This document shows, in pieces, positions 27,506 through 39,000 of a stretch of DNA of 64,000 bases. A program made the translations under genes and the position numbers. The DNA comes from UBA6183 sp943372215 (GTDB taxonomy: Bacteria; Bacteroidota; Bacteroidia; UKL13-3). Under the pieces are notes generated by a model, which saw nothing but the letters and a program-made list of their open reading frames with translations, was not told where the DNA came from and ran no database searches. Every line of letters begins with the position of its first letter. The stretch's first letter is position 1. The stretch covers positions 186,001-250,000 of the forward strand of contig CALRXU020000003.1 of the NCBI GenBank assembly GCA_943372215.1, in the 5' to 3' direction.

Positions 27506-29126
27506 TTACTTTTTAGGTGTGTAATAATGATGGGTTCCATTTGGTGATTTACTTGGATTAGAAGTTGAACCGGCATTAAAATGAGGCCCTTGTTTGCCAC
27601 CATCTGGATAACTTGCTGGTTTATCTTCTCTAATGTAAACTTTTTTACCATCCTTATTTGTATACTCATACATTCTTTTGTTACGCTTATCTAATCCCAT
27701 TTCAGCACCTTCTTTAGTTCCTGGCTTGTAGACCTTATCTGGCGAAGCTGATTTTGGTACACCGTGTTCCTTTTTAGCTTCATTCAATGCCTGTTTTCTA
27801 GTTCCAGGAGGTGGTTGCCCACAATTATTATGAACCAGAACATTTAACTTGGAAACATAATACGTATGGTAATTCTCTACTGCAAAATTATAAACGGTAC
27901 AAACAGTATCTTTTACAATTTTGCTGCTAATTACTACTTTTTTACCATTAAATAAAACTACGCTATCCCCTTGCTTAACGTCCACAGCCTCAATCCACCT
28001 TTGGTTAATGTAAAATGGATGCTCTGGCGTGGTTACAATTTGGCTCTTTCCAATTTTAAAGGTGATTAACTGGTCGGTTTTACGAACAATTACTTTATAC
28101 ACCGCCTGTTTTGCCTTGTTATGAATACTGTCACTATACGCCCAAACAGTATCACCCTTCGCAATCTGCTCTATCGGTTCTAATCCCTTTGATGTTAGGA
28201 TTAATGTTCCCTTAACAAAACAGCCACCCGGCAGTTTTTTCTCTGCTGTTTTTACAAGATTCTTTTCAATCTTACCTCCAGCACTTCCAGTGGTGCTAAC
28301 CACTTTTTTTGTTGTTTGAGCAACTTTTTTGGCATCTGCAGCCTTATCTGTTGCTTTTGCAATAGTTACAACGGTGGTGGCTTTTTTAGCCAAACTGCCT
28401 AAACCCATGGTAAGGCCGTCTATCACCGCTGCCTTGCCAATCTCCATTACATCTACTTGGGTAAGCGCATCACTTAAACCTTTACCTTGTATTAAATTGG
28501 TGGCAACTTGGGTAGCATACTCCTGAACAGCACCTTTTAAAGCCGCAATACACCATGGACAATCTCCGTTAGGGTCAGTTTCTGATATCGGGTCATTCTC
28601 CATAGCCACATAAGGAGCTTCATCTGGGTACTCGCCAGCTTCTGGGTCAACACTTAGCCACCTTCCTAAACGTGAATCATAAATTCGGTGTAAGGTGGTA
28701 TAACTATTGCCATTGCCTTTCGCCTCATCATCCCTTTCCATACCATTAAACCCAAACCTATACTTACTACTGCTGCTATACCAAACCCTGCTTGGTTGCA
28801 AGCTGCCAAAGGCATAATAATCGCTGGCTTGTAGCAAGTCGGCTTCGTAATGGCTGGCATAAGTGATGCCTTGTTGCACCAGTTTGGCATTGTCTATGGT
28901 AATAAAGGCGTTGCTATTTGGTGGGGATCCAATTTGTTTTACAATAAGGGTAAGAACGTTTCCGGTAAAACCACTGCCGTTAATGGATAAGCTGATACTG
29001 CCACCTATGCTGTAAGTGCCTGAGGCAACCAAGGCATTGCTTGCGCTACGTGCTTCAACCAATACATTGCCGCTGTTGCTTTTTACCAAATCAAAGCTAA
29101 ACACAAAATTGTTATTGGGCAAGCTT
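27506..29126 (-). pseudogene. Orphan Rhs tip: Rhs core end + Hint domain + HNH-type nuclease toxin
   Basis: The frame enters at 29126 without a proper start: an in-frame TAA lies just upstream, the first possible codon is TTG at 29122, and the first ATG is at 28741. Residues 1-130 duplicate the Rhs core end of the giant gene, with R-I-Y-D-S-R-L-G-R-W-L-S-V-D-P closing the core. Residues about 298-431 are a Hint domain, from G-G-C-F-V-K-G-T to V-L-V-H-N-N-C, expected to self-cleave. The last 107 residues resemble HNH/endonuclease VII-fold polymorphic toxins, with Q-A-L-N-E-A-K-K-E-H-G-V-P, G-P-H-F-N and H-H-Y-Y. It has no signal peptide, so it looks like a silent donor cassette rather than a secreted toxin. 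Short internal translation cannot be excluded. Confidence 0.8.
28704..29126 (-). repeat. 423-bp direct repeat of the Rhs core end, copy 1
   Basis: This stretch matches 30903-31325 in the giant Rhs gene without gaps (constant offset 2199) and with only a few percent of substitutions. Both ends break abruptly: at the AAGCTT on the 5' side and at N-S-Y in the coding frame on the 3' side. It offers homology for recombination between the orphan tip and the intact gene. Confidence 0.9.
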
Positions 29127-29261
29127 TATTGTTTGTTTGTTCAAGTATTTTTACACTTTTTATACAGTTGAGCTAATGCATTTTTTTAGATATATAGCCT
29201 AGCAAAAAAAATGTATTAAATACTACAAAGCGTACAACACCATGCATCTTAATAACAAAAA

Positions 29262-29362
29262 ACCGCCAAGCTTTTTAACTTGACGGCTCTGGTTTATTTC
29301 TTTTTTCCTTTACCACTCGAAACATTAGCTCCGCTGAACTTCGTTTCGTGCGGCAGCGAGGG
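29262..29362. repeat. Dispersed hairpin repeat, copy B
   Basis: Same arrangement as copy A at 25771: the CCGCCAAG/CTTGACGG hairpin (29263-29286), a T-rich linker, then CGAAAC-TTAGCTCCGCTGAACTTC-GTTTCG and CGGCAGCGAGG. It lies directly downstream of the immunity gene of the intact toxin operon. Confidence 0.8.
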
Positions 29363-29380
29363 TCTGGTTTATTTACTTTA

Positions 29381-29432
29381 CCACGTGAAAAATCAACTCC
29401 GCTGAACTTTGTTTCGCGCGGAAGCGGGGGGG
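29381..29432. repeat. Dispersed hairpin repeat, copy C (partial)
   Basis: A diverged second half of the element (CACGTGAAA, CAACTCCGCTGAACTTTG, TTTCGCGCGGAAGCG) placed immediately after copy B. It lacks the CCGCCAAG hairpin. Confidence 0.65.
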
Positions 29433-29450
29433 GGAGCACAAACCAAATAG

Positions 29451-30005
29451 TTAACTCATCAAATAATCTTCTAAAGGTCTATAAATTGTATTTATTCCTT
29501 CCTTCAAATGTTTTTTATATTCATCGAGAAATTTATTTGACAAATCAAAATCCTCCAAATCATAAAATAACCGATAAAGCTGAAATCTAGAATCGTTAAA
29601 TACCATTCTAACATAAGAAATATCGGATTCAGAACAATTTGATAACTTGTCTGAATCTTCTCCTAATTCCAAAATTCTGATATAACATTCAATAGCAGTA
29701 AAAGTATCTCCTAATGCATTATAAATTCCTCCCTTAGTAAATAACACATCTCTACAGTTAGGGTTTATCGAAAAGGCTTTATCAATATACTTTTTAGCCA
29801 AATCTAACTTTCTTTTTACAAAAATCTTACGCATTTCTGTTGCATTCCTAAAAACCGCTTCATCCCTGTATGTTAGAGCAATACAGCGCAACAAATAAGC
29901 ACTTGTCTTATAATCAGCTTGTCTAATGATATGCCTAGCCATTACAGAATCCTTTGTTACAAGTCTATTAAATCTATTTAACATGCTCACATCTTTCTGT
30001 TTCAT
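29451..30005 (-). CDS. Small TPR-like protein, candidate immunity protein of the giant Rhs toxin
   Basis: 184 residues, no signal peptide, helical. A TPR-like pair is visible around residues 70-115 (A-K-K-Y-I-D-K-A-F-S-I-N-P-N, then G-G-I-Y-N-A-L-G-D-T-F-T-A-I-E-C-Y). It starts 11 bp after the stop of the 4708-residue Rhs gene and ends the operon, which is the usual immunity position. A cytoplasmic TPR protein could bind and block the Rhs C-terminal domain. The function is inferred from position; the TPR-like fold is moderately supported. Confidence 0.6.
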   Translation of the reverse strand: MKQKDVSMLNRFNRLVTKDSVMARHIIRQADYKTSAYLLRCIALTYRDEAVFRNATEMRKIFVKRKLDLAKKYIDKAFSINPNCRDVLFTKGGIYNALGDTFTAIECYIRILELGEDSDKLSNCSESDISYVRMVFNDSRFQLYRLFYDLEDFDLSNKFLDEYKKHLKEGINTIYRPLEDYLMS

Positions 30006-30016
30006 TCTAATAAAAT

Positions 30017-33000
30017 TTAATTTGTCTTCTTCTTCTTTGCAGCAGCTTTCTTTTCATCAGCTTTCTTTTGTTCCTTAGCTCTTCTAGCATTGGCAAGTTG
30101 GTGATCATTTTTATTAGCCTTACCATTATTAAGATTATTATGATCTCCCCTCACTGTTTTATTGCTATTCCCCCCGGTATTTCCATTTTGAGATGCTTGT
30201 TTTCGTTTTTGCGTTCTCTCCTGTGATGCTTGCTTCTTTAACTTTGCTGCTTTTGCCTCCTCAATTAATTTTTGATTACTAGGGCTAGGATTACTGTTTG
30301 CTGATGGTTGATTCTGATTATTATCTGCTTTAGGCTTTTTAGAATATAAATTCGTTAAGGCTAGTGTAGTTTCTGCTAAATCAGCCGAAGCTGTAACCAC
30401 AACAGTTACCCCATGTACAGCAACTGCTGCTCCTGAAGTAGATATAACGAGAGCACCTGGTCCTGTCGCTAGTCCAACAGAAGCAGTCGTTGATCCGCCC
30501 TCCACTTCTGTTGAACCAGTTGCAATAGAAGCAACATCACCAGCTAATCTTCCAATATTATATGCTATTTGATCATCAATACTGCTGTACTCATCTGTAT
30601 GATTGCCTCCACAGAGATCGTATAACCCTGCAGTATTTGCATTGGCTGCTGCATCCATAGCTCCTCTAACTGCAATTGCCAATGATCTTGCATCTAGCGT
30701 TTTTAAGGCTGATGTTGGATTTACAAGTATCATACTCAATGAGGCTGGCACACCTGTTCCTTCACCCTCAATATCTTCAAATAAAATTGGAATATTATCG
30801 GCAAAACAATATGATGTTTGCCAAGGAAAATCCTCAATTCTTGGATCCATACTCAAAAATCTACCCAGCCTGCTATCGTATATCCTTGCACCAAAATCAT
30901 AGCTATTTCCATTGCCTTTCGCCTCATCATCCCTTTCCATACCATTAAACCCATACCTATATTTACTACCACTGCTATACCAAACCCTGCTTGGTTGCAG
31001 GCTGCCAAAGGCATAATAATCGCTGGCTTGTAGCAAGTCGGCTTCGTAATGGCTGGCATAAGCGATGCCTTGTTGCACCAGTTTGGCATTGTCTATGGTA
31101 ATAAAAGCGTTGCTATTTGATGGGGATCCAATTTGTTTTACAATAAGGGTAAGAACGTTTCCGGTAAAACCACTGCCGTTAATGGATAAGCTGATACTGC
31201 CACCCGCGCTGTAAGTGCCTGAGGCAACCAAGGCATTGCTTGCGCTTCTGGCTTCAACTAACACATTACCGCTGTTGCTTTTTACCAAATCAAAGCTAAA
31301 CACAAAATTGTTATTGGGCAAGCTTAAGGCAATTGTTTTTTGCACCCCATTGTTTGCAGCAGGTGTAAATATTTTCAATTTTTGGGTGTTTACCTCTATG
31401 TTGGTGGCTGCTAGGGCATTCCACCCATCGTTGCCATAAGTAAAGCGGCTATCGCTAATAGGCATATCGGTATTGCCACTTTGCACACTGATTTTACGGT
31501 CGCTTACCACAGCCAATACGTTACCCAGGTGGTTGGTTAGCTCATACCTGCGGCTTCCTTTGGCATAAGGTGTACCACAGTCGTTTACTAAGCCCATCCC
31601 ACTTAGCTGGTTGTAAGTATTTTGCATCACCCCATTTTGCAATTGGTTGCCTATTTGTAACCACAAGCTTTCTGGATAATTGTAAGACTCAACAATGCCA
31701 TTGTTTAAAGACATAGGTACCTGAAACTGATTATTGTAACCTTGAATTTCAGATAGCATTAGCTCAATAAATTGCGTTTGTGCCTCTGTTAATAATGAAA
31801 TAGTCTCGTTATTAAGTTGAAAGCAGCGAATATTGCAATAGAATTTTGCCCATAACCGTAAAATTTGTTCCCGATTCTCTCTACTTGGGTTAGAAAAATC
31901 GAATCCATTGTTTCTATTAGCAAACCTATAAAGAAACTCCTCTGCCAATTGCCAGGCCATGTCGGCATTCTGCACATTGGTCATTGCCAATAACTGGTTT
32001 GCTAAAAACTCGCGCAATGGTTGATCATCATCTAAGCTCATAGAGGCCGGTATGGTAAACCCGCAATCATTGTCCACATAATAATTTGGAATAAAATCAC
32101 CCAATCGGCTTGAGCCATAAATTACAGCACTTTCTTGTTTGTAATTGTTGTTATTGATGTTATAAGTACTTAAGATATTGCCCTGTGCATCGCGGGTGTA
32201 CACGGTGTATTTGAATTGGCTTGGGTCTGTTACTCCTTGTGGTTTTAGCACCTTCATGGTACGGTTGCCCATAGGGTCGTAATAAAACTCCATGTTGTCC
32301 TTACCACTTGCAGAGGTAAAGGTGATGGTTTTAATTTTACCACTTAACGTCCAAGTAATGTTAGCAATGCCTTCAGCCACATCTTTGGTGAGGTTACCTG
32401 ACGCATCGTACTGGTAGTTATCGGTTGCAGGGTTACTTCCAGTGCCAAACACTTGGCCACTCTCTATATCTTCGCTGTTTGAAGGTGTACTGATTCTATC
32501 ATAAACAGCCCTCAAACGATTGGTGTTTTTTAAATACGCATTAGTAGTATTGGCATACTTATAATCCAGCTCGTCCATGGCTGCCCCGTTCTCGTCTTTG
32601 CGGTTCAGTGTTTTTATGTTGCCATTGGCATCATAAGTAAAGGCTTCTTTATAAGCATTGCTGCTTGCACTTGTACTCCAATTGTTTGTTTGTGCTGCAT
32701 TAACATCGGTGTAGGTGGTGGCCTCAGCCAAGCGGTTCAATTGGTCATATGTGAAGGCCCTTGCCTGCGGAGCTTGCCCAGCCAACATAAATCGTCTGAT
32801 TGCAGTAACCATGCTGCTGATGTTGCCATTGTTTAAGCTTTTTACGTTTGTAAAGAGTGCGCCCGTTGTGTTTTGTATTTCAAAATGGCTGCTGGCCGTA
32901 AGGCTGCCGTTTCCTGAGCCATTGGCTTTGTAATCGCCATGGTAATAACCCAATGTAAAGCCAATCTCATCGTAAGCAAAATTGCGGTTCAAATCGCCCT

Positions 33001-36000
33001 CATCACCTTGGTTACCATCCTTGCCAATATCCCTGGCATTATCTAACGACCCAGAGTTTACCCCCTTTAACCAACCTTGTAAGGTATAGGCGTAGTCAGT
33101 ACCCTGCACTTGGTCGTTGCCAATCTCAGCCCGAGCCAAGGGACCATGCATGTAATACAAGTACTTGGCATCTTGCTGCCAAATTACCCCATCATGCGAG
33201 GTGTACACCTGGGTGAGTTTATTCTCTGCATCGTATTCGTATTTATGGAAATAACGGTCGGCATTAGGCGGATCTCCGGCATTAAGCGGAGCTTGATAAG
33301 CCACTTGGTTTACTTTGCCACTTAACAAATCATAATCGTAGTTGATGCGTTTAAAACGGGCGTAGGCCATGGTATTGAATGATGTCGGTAGTTGGTTATT
33401 TTCATGTAAAATGCTGTTTACATTTCCGTGCGCATCGTAGGTGTAGTGGGTGGCAAAATCAAACACATTGTTGGCGCTGTTGTTTACTTCGTTATAAGTA
33501 ACATGTGCCACTCGGTTGCGTAAGTTTTGCATCACAAAACCAGCAGGCAGGTGGTTAAACGAACTTTCTTTTGCATCATAAAAAGTGCGCGTTACTTCGG
33601 TGCGTTTATTGGCATTTAAGGATTTAATCCACGACTCCATAACCAAGTAGTTGACGATACCAGATTTATATATTGGCGATAGAAAGCCATTGTAGGTATG
33701 CCACGAATCTTCCAACTGTATAATAGGTAGTGCAACTTCCCCTGACTCTACCGTTCTGCCTTTATAATCATAAAAAGTATAACTGTAATATTGGTTACCG
33801 CTGGTTGATTTGCCTTGTTGTTTGCTGTTTTGTGAAAGCACCATTCTCCCCAGTTTATCATAGAAGAATTTGGCTCCATAATGGTCGATACATCTAAACC
33901 TGACAAAAAAGCTGTTTATTGTGCTTATATTATTGTTTATTAGGTAAAAAGTTTCTCCGTCAGGAGAACCGATGTGACTAAAGGAGCAGCCTACAGGCAC
34001 ATTGGATACTAAATTCCAGGTTAGTCCACCCTCGGTACTTTTAAATAATTTGCCATCTGAGGTGGTTAACAAAGCCCGCTTTAGATCCGACATGGTTACG
34101 TGCCCTTGTGTGCCAGAAGCAAGTCCACTTATTGCCGCAGTTGCTAACCACGGGTTGGGTAAAGGTGAGGTAGTGGTACTAACCACTTTATATACCAAAC
34201 ATTGTGTTCCATTGGTAGCAATAACACCATTGCGTTTACCAGCAAAACCTACCGATAGCAAATTGATACTTGACGAAAAACCAGAACCAGCAGTAGCCAA
34301 AGCCGTATTCTCAACCCAACTTGAGGCTGTACCAAAATCATTGCCATTCACCATAAACACTTTCATGCCATTACCCACGGCTACGGCAAATTTGCTGTCT
34401 AAAATGGTTACATCGTTTAAGCTTCCAGTAACCGTATAAGCGGTCCACACCTCGCCCCCATCTTTGGTAACAGCAATTACATTGTTACCCACGGCTACGC
34501 CATTCGTGGCGTCATAAAAACTAACTGCTTTAAGGTCGGCAGGAGTTTTACTATCCTTTACCTGCCAGGTTACTCCTTTATCAATTGATTTAAGAATAAG
34601 TCCTCCATTTCCTACGGCAAAAGCGGTGTTTGTTTTGGCAGGTATGGTAACATCATTTAGGATATTAAATATTGATGTAGAGGCAAATTTGGCTGATGCT
34701 GTAGCAGAAATGTTTTTGTAGGCATACAAACTTAAGTTGGTATTTGGGACGCCACTTAAATCGTTTTGCGGACTAGCTGTTTTATTGCCTCCCGCAAATA
34801 CCCAAAAATCAGCAGTAGCACTTAACTTATGTACGGCCAATGCGGCATAAGTGCCTGTTACATCCAACACACCTGATGCAATAAGTTTTGCAGGTGAAGT
34901 GGTTAATGTGTGCAGGTCAATTTCATATACTTCTTTTCGGTTATTGGTGGGGTTAACACCAGCAACAACCGCCTTTTTAACGGTGCTCGAAAACTCCTTC
35001 ATTACCGCATTGGATACCACAAAATTTGCAGGAACTGGGTTGGTGGTGGTTTCTGTAAAATTAGTAGCAGAAGTACCTAATAATACCGTACTGCGCACGC
35101 CATCATTGGTGAAGACATACGCATTGTGTGTACCTCCCACGGAGCCGACAGCTACTTCATCAATATCGGCTTTTTTATTGGTATGCTGTTGCTGCCAGTT
35201 TAGGCCATTATCTGTGCTACGAATAATGGTGCCATTTTTACCCACAGCTAAGGCCATATAGCCGCTGCTGTTGTAAGATACTTTTACTGCTTTTAAGTCT
35301 GGCAGGGTAACCCTGCTTGACTTATCAACCCAAGTTGCGGCAGTTGAAGGGGAAGAAAAAATACTTCCAACTTGCCCCACTGCTAATAACGGACTATTCG
35401 GCAAGTCAGTTTCAGCCCAAAATGCATTGATAAAGCTACCTGTTATGCCCCCTTTGGTTAAAGTTACCCATGAGGATACTGGCAGTAATAAATGGATCTG
35501 CTCAATAATACCTTCTGCAGTGTATGCATAACCTGTGTTGAGTGAATTAAAAAATAAACCCTTATAGTTGTTGCTGCCACTTTTTTGTGTGGCTGCGTAA
35601 CTTGTAGTAGTCGCATTAAATTCAATTTTAAACAACTGTCCTGTACTTGTTACTACTGCTCCTGTGGCCAAAGAAGCAAATTGTATAGCCGTAATGGTAT
35701 TGCTTATTCCTAAACCAGATAGGGTGTTTGAATTGGTTGTGGTAACAAGGTCAATAACCCGAATGAAACCTGCATTTCCGCCAATAGCAAAAGTACTTGC
35801 ACTTGATACGCTGATGCAATTTATTCCTGAAAATGTATTTGTTTGAATGGCACTTACTGTTCCAGTTGCATCGTATTTATAAATGCTTCCAACGGAAGTA
35901 ACAATGTACACCACTCCATTGAATTTATCAAAACCTACAGGATTGGCAATAGTTGGAGTTACGGCCGTCCATGACTCTCCAGCATTGGTTGTAACGTATA

Positions 36001-39000
36001 ATGTGTTTGCAGCTATAGCTACCCCTTTGGTTGCGCTGCTAAAGGCTATTTTACTAAAGTGTAAAATATTAGTACCGCTTGCAGTTACTTTACTCCAGTT
36101 ATTTCCTTTATCAATGGACTTATACAGGTTACCATTTTCACCCGCTGCTATTAATGTACTTGTGCCTGCTGTTGGTAACACAGCCAGTGCATTTAATGTT
36201 ACAGCGGTTGTTAGTGTACTTAGTGTCCATGCTGTTTGCGCATTGGTTTTATAATACTTTCTATTATCAGTTGATAAGGCAATTGCCAAATAATCTGTAG
36301 CCACATTTGCTCCTGTTGCGGCACCCACTTCCTTTACCTGACAATCGGTACAGATGCGTGCTTCAACCGCCCAAGTATCGCCCTTATTGGTGGTACTCCA
36401 AACCTGTCCATTGGCGGAAACAATAAACACTTTATTGGCCAAATAAAGCACCTCCACAAGTGGTTCGGTTGTAGGGGTGTTTTTGGTAAACCAGTCAGTT
36501 CCTTCATTGTTGCTGTACAACAATTGCCCTTGCTTGCTCACTGCATATACTGTTGTTAAATTGGCGGTTGTACCAACTGTTACAAGTGAGCTGATATCAC
36601 CCCAATTGATTGGACTTTGTATTGGACTAAGGTTCATACCACGATGAACCGCCCCAATTGCATTGGTAGTGGTCGCACTTCCCACCGCAATACCGTCTTC
36701 TGGTTTAAAGAATGCACTTGCCTTTATCTCTCTGGTTGGAGAACTTGCATTGAAGCTGTAATCGTAAGCGTAATAAAACTCGTTAATATTAAAATTATCC
36801 TGATCTGGGCTGGATTGCTCCAATATGCCTCCTAGTGAGTTGTATTTGTAGGTTGATGCATAACTATGGTCAGTAAAAAAACTGCGCTGTTTGGCTATTC
36901 TGTCTGTTTTCACCGCATCTAAATCGCCTAGGCCATTGTTTACAACATTAACGCCTAATGGGGGAACGGTTCTTACTAGGTTATTTGCCTGATCGTAGTA
37001 ATACAAGGTATAGTGTTGTTCGCTTTGTATAAACTTCATTTCAAAGGACTCATACACATTAAGACATTTGGTGATTAAATCGTCTCTGAATTTAATTTTT
37101 TCCTCTTCTATGTATTGCTTGTATGCTGATTGCGCATTTAGCTCAATGATATTGGTGATGATGGTTTGGCAATCAGGAATCTGTGGTTTAAAAAAGATAG
37201 GTGTAGGGCAAATACCAGGATTGCACAATTCTGTGAAACTGATTTCATCCAGCACCCCATCATGGTCTGTGCCGTCAAAATTTTCAACCAATATTTCTAC
37301 CTTAACCTTTAATGCTTTGTGGTTAAACCACCGAGCCTGTATGGCAAGCCAATTGTTTACTGTTGATGTGCTGCCTACTTTTTGAACAATAACATTGTTG
37401 ATGCGCAAGTAAATAGACATGTTGGCTGAAGCACTGGCTATCCAGCGAGCGGAGAATACATACTCCTTGCCAGTATGCACAAGTGACACCGTTTTTTCCC
37501 ATACTTTTACCAAAACACCAGGATTATTGGCAACCTTGAAGTGTACAAAACTTCCGACACCAGGGCTTAGTTGGTCATTTACTACTGCACCATTTAGTAA
37601 GGTTACGTTTGAAACATAATGATATTCCCCGTTTCCAATAGTATTGCCAGGTTTATAAGACAAATCAGAAACAAATTGGTTTGGTGATACAAAATTTAGA
37701 TTTCCGTTTGTAAGCAGGTTGAGGTCTTTGCAACCGCATACCTTCCTAAAGGTTATGTCATCAATGGCAACAAAAGTTTGTGCTTCCCATTGAATCCAGT
37801 TTAAGGTTAATTTTATGCTTGTTCTGTTTCCTGTATTAAAGGTATAAGTAACTTTGTTCCAGCCAGAGGTGGCATCAAATAGTATTTCTCTACCGATTGC
37901 ATCTTGGTCATCAACACTGAGTAATAATTGGTTATTTTTATTAGAAGGAGCAGCGTTACTTGGATTGGCATAATAGAAGGATACTTCATATAAGGTATTC
38001 TTTTGCACAGGATAACTATGCTCCCACAACCTAGATAAAACACCACCATCATTGTCGCTTTTTGCCAATAGAAATTTGCTTCCCGCATCATCGGTATTGT
38101 TACTCAATTCGTTCAAGTGGGAAGTAGATGGAATGGCATCTACTAAGCAATATCCTTGTTCTATATTATCATTTATAAAATCAATTGTTGCCACTTCTTC
38201 AAAATCACTTTCTATGGCAGGTAAACTTGCAGTAGTAGGATCAGGGAAGGTACCATAATTTTGAGGAGTTAAATCACTTGCATCACAATCTCCACAAACA
38301 GGGCGGCTTAAACAAGGCATGTAGCCTTTAATGGTAATGAGGTTACCACCTTTGGTTTGCACCACTGCTACAAAGTAGCCCTTAGGAGAAGGGCGATCAA
38401 GATCGGGCTTAATGCTCTTAAACGCTAAAATATCTTGCACCTCCATGCCTGGTACGGGAGGAAGTTCAATTTGTATAGCACACGGTATTGGTGGGCAATT
38501 GTCGGACATATAGCCAGCGCCTCCGCCACCAGAGCCCCCACCGCCCGGATTCCATCCACCTTGCCATCCACCTTCAAAATACCCGCAGGTACATATTACA
38601 GTATCCTTCCCAAAAACTACTTGGTTTTCTCCAACATTACACTGACAAACCGTTGTCAATTTTAATCCGCAGATACCTTTAGTGACATCGGTAAAAGTTT
38701 CAAAACTATTTGAACATTTATCACTGAAAGTGCCATCCTGATTTCTTTTACACATCCTATAAATGTATAGGTCTTTGAAATCAGGATAGTGGTAAATCAT
38801 TTTACGATTACCATCTTTATCTATATAAGTGGTATCATCGTCAAAACAATCCCAATCCATTTCAAAGAAAAGATGTGTGCTTGTACTTTGTGGGTTTGCA
38901 TTATTGGCAAGCACATATGCATTTTTCCAGTCTTTATCATATAAGGTTATCAAAAAGGAGTCTATTTTACAATCTTCTTTGTAGTTTGATGCGTTGCAAA

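Larger units (their letters stand above)
29123..29450. other. 328-bp intergenic region between toxin modules
   Basis: There is no gene. AT-rich sequence from 29127 to 29260 is followed by two dispersed hairpin repeats (29262-29362 and 29381-29432) and a run of G residues (29427-29434). The first hairpin may terminate transcription from the toxin operon. Confidence 0.55.

Noticed and set aside
34002..34439. Plus-strand 145-codon frame inside the propeller region
   Set aside because: It is antisense to the Asp-box repeats of the Rhs protein, with no start signal or recognisable product.
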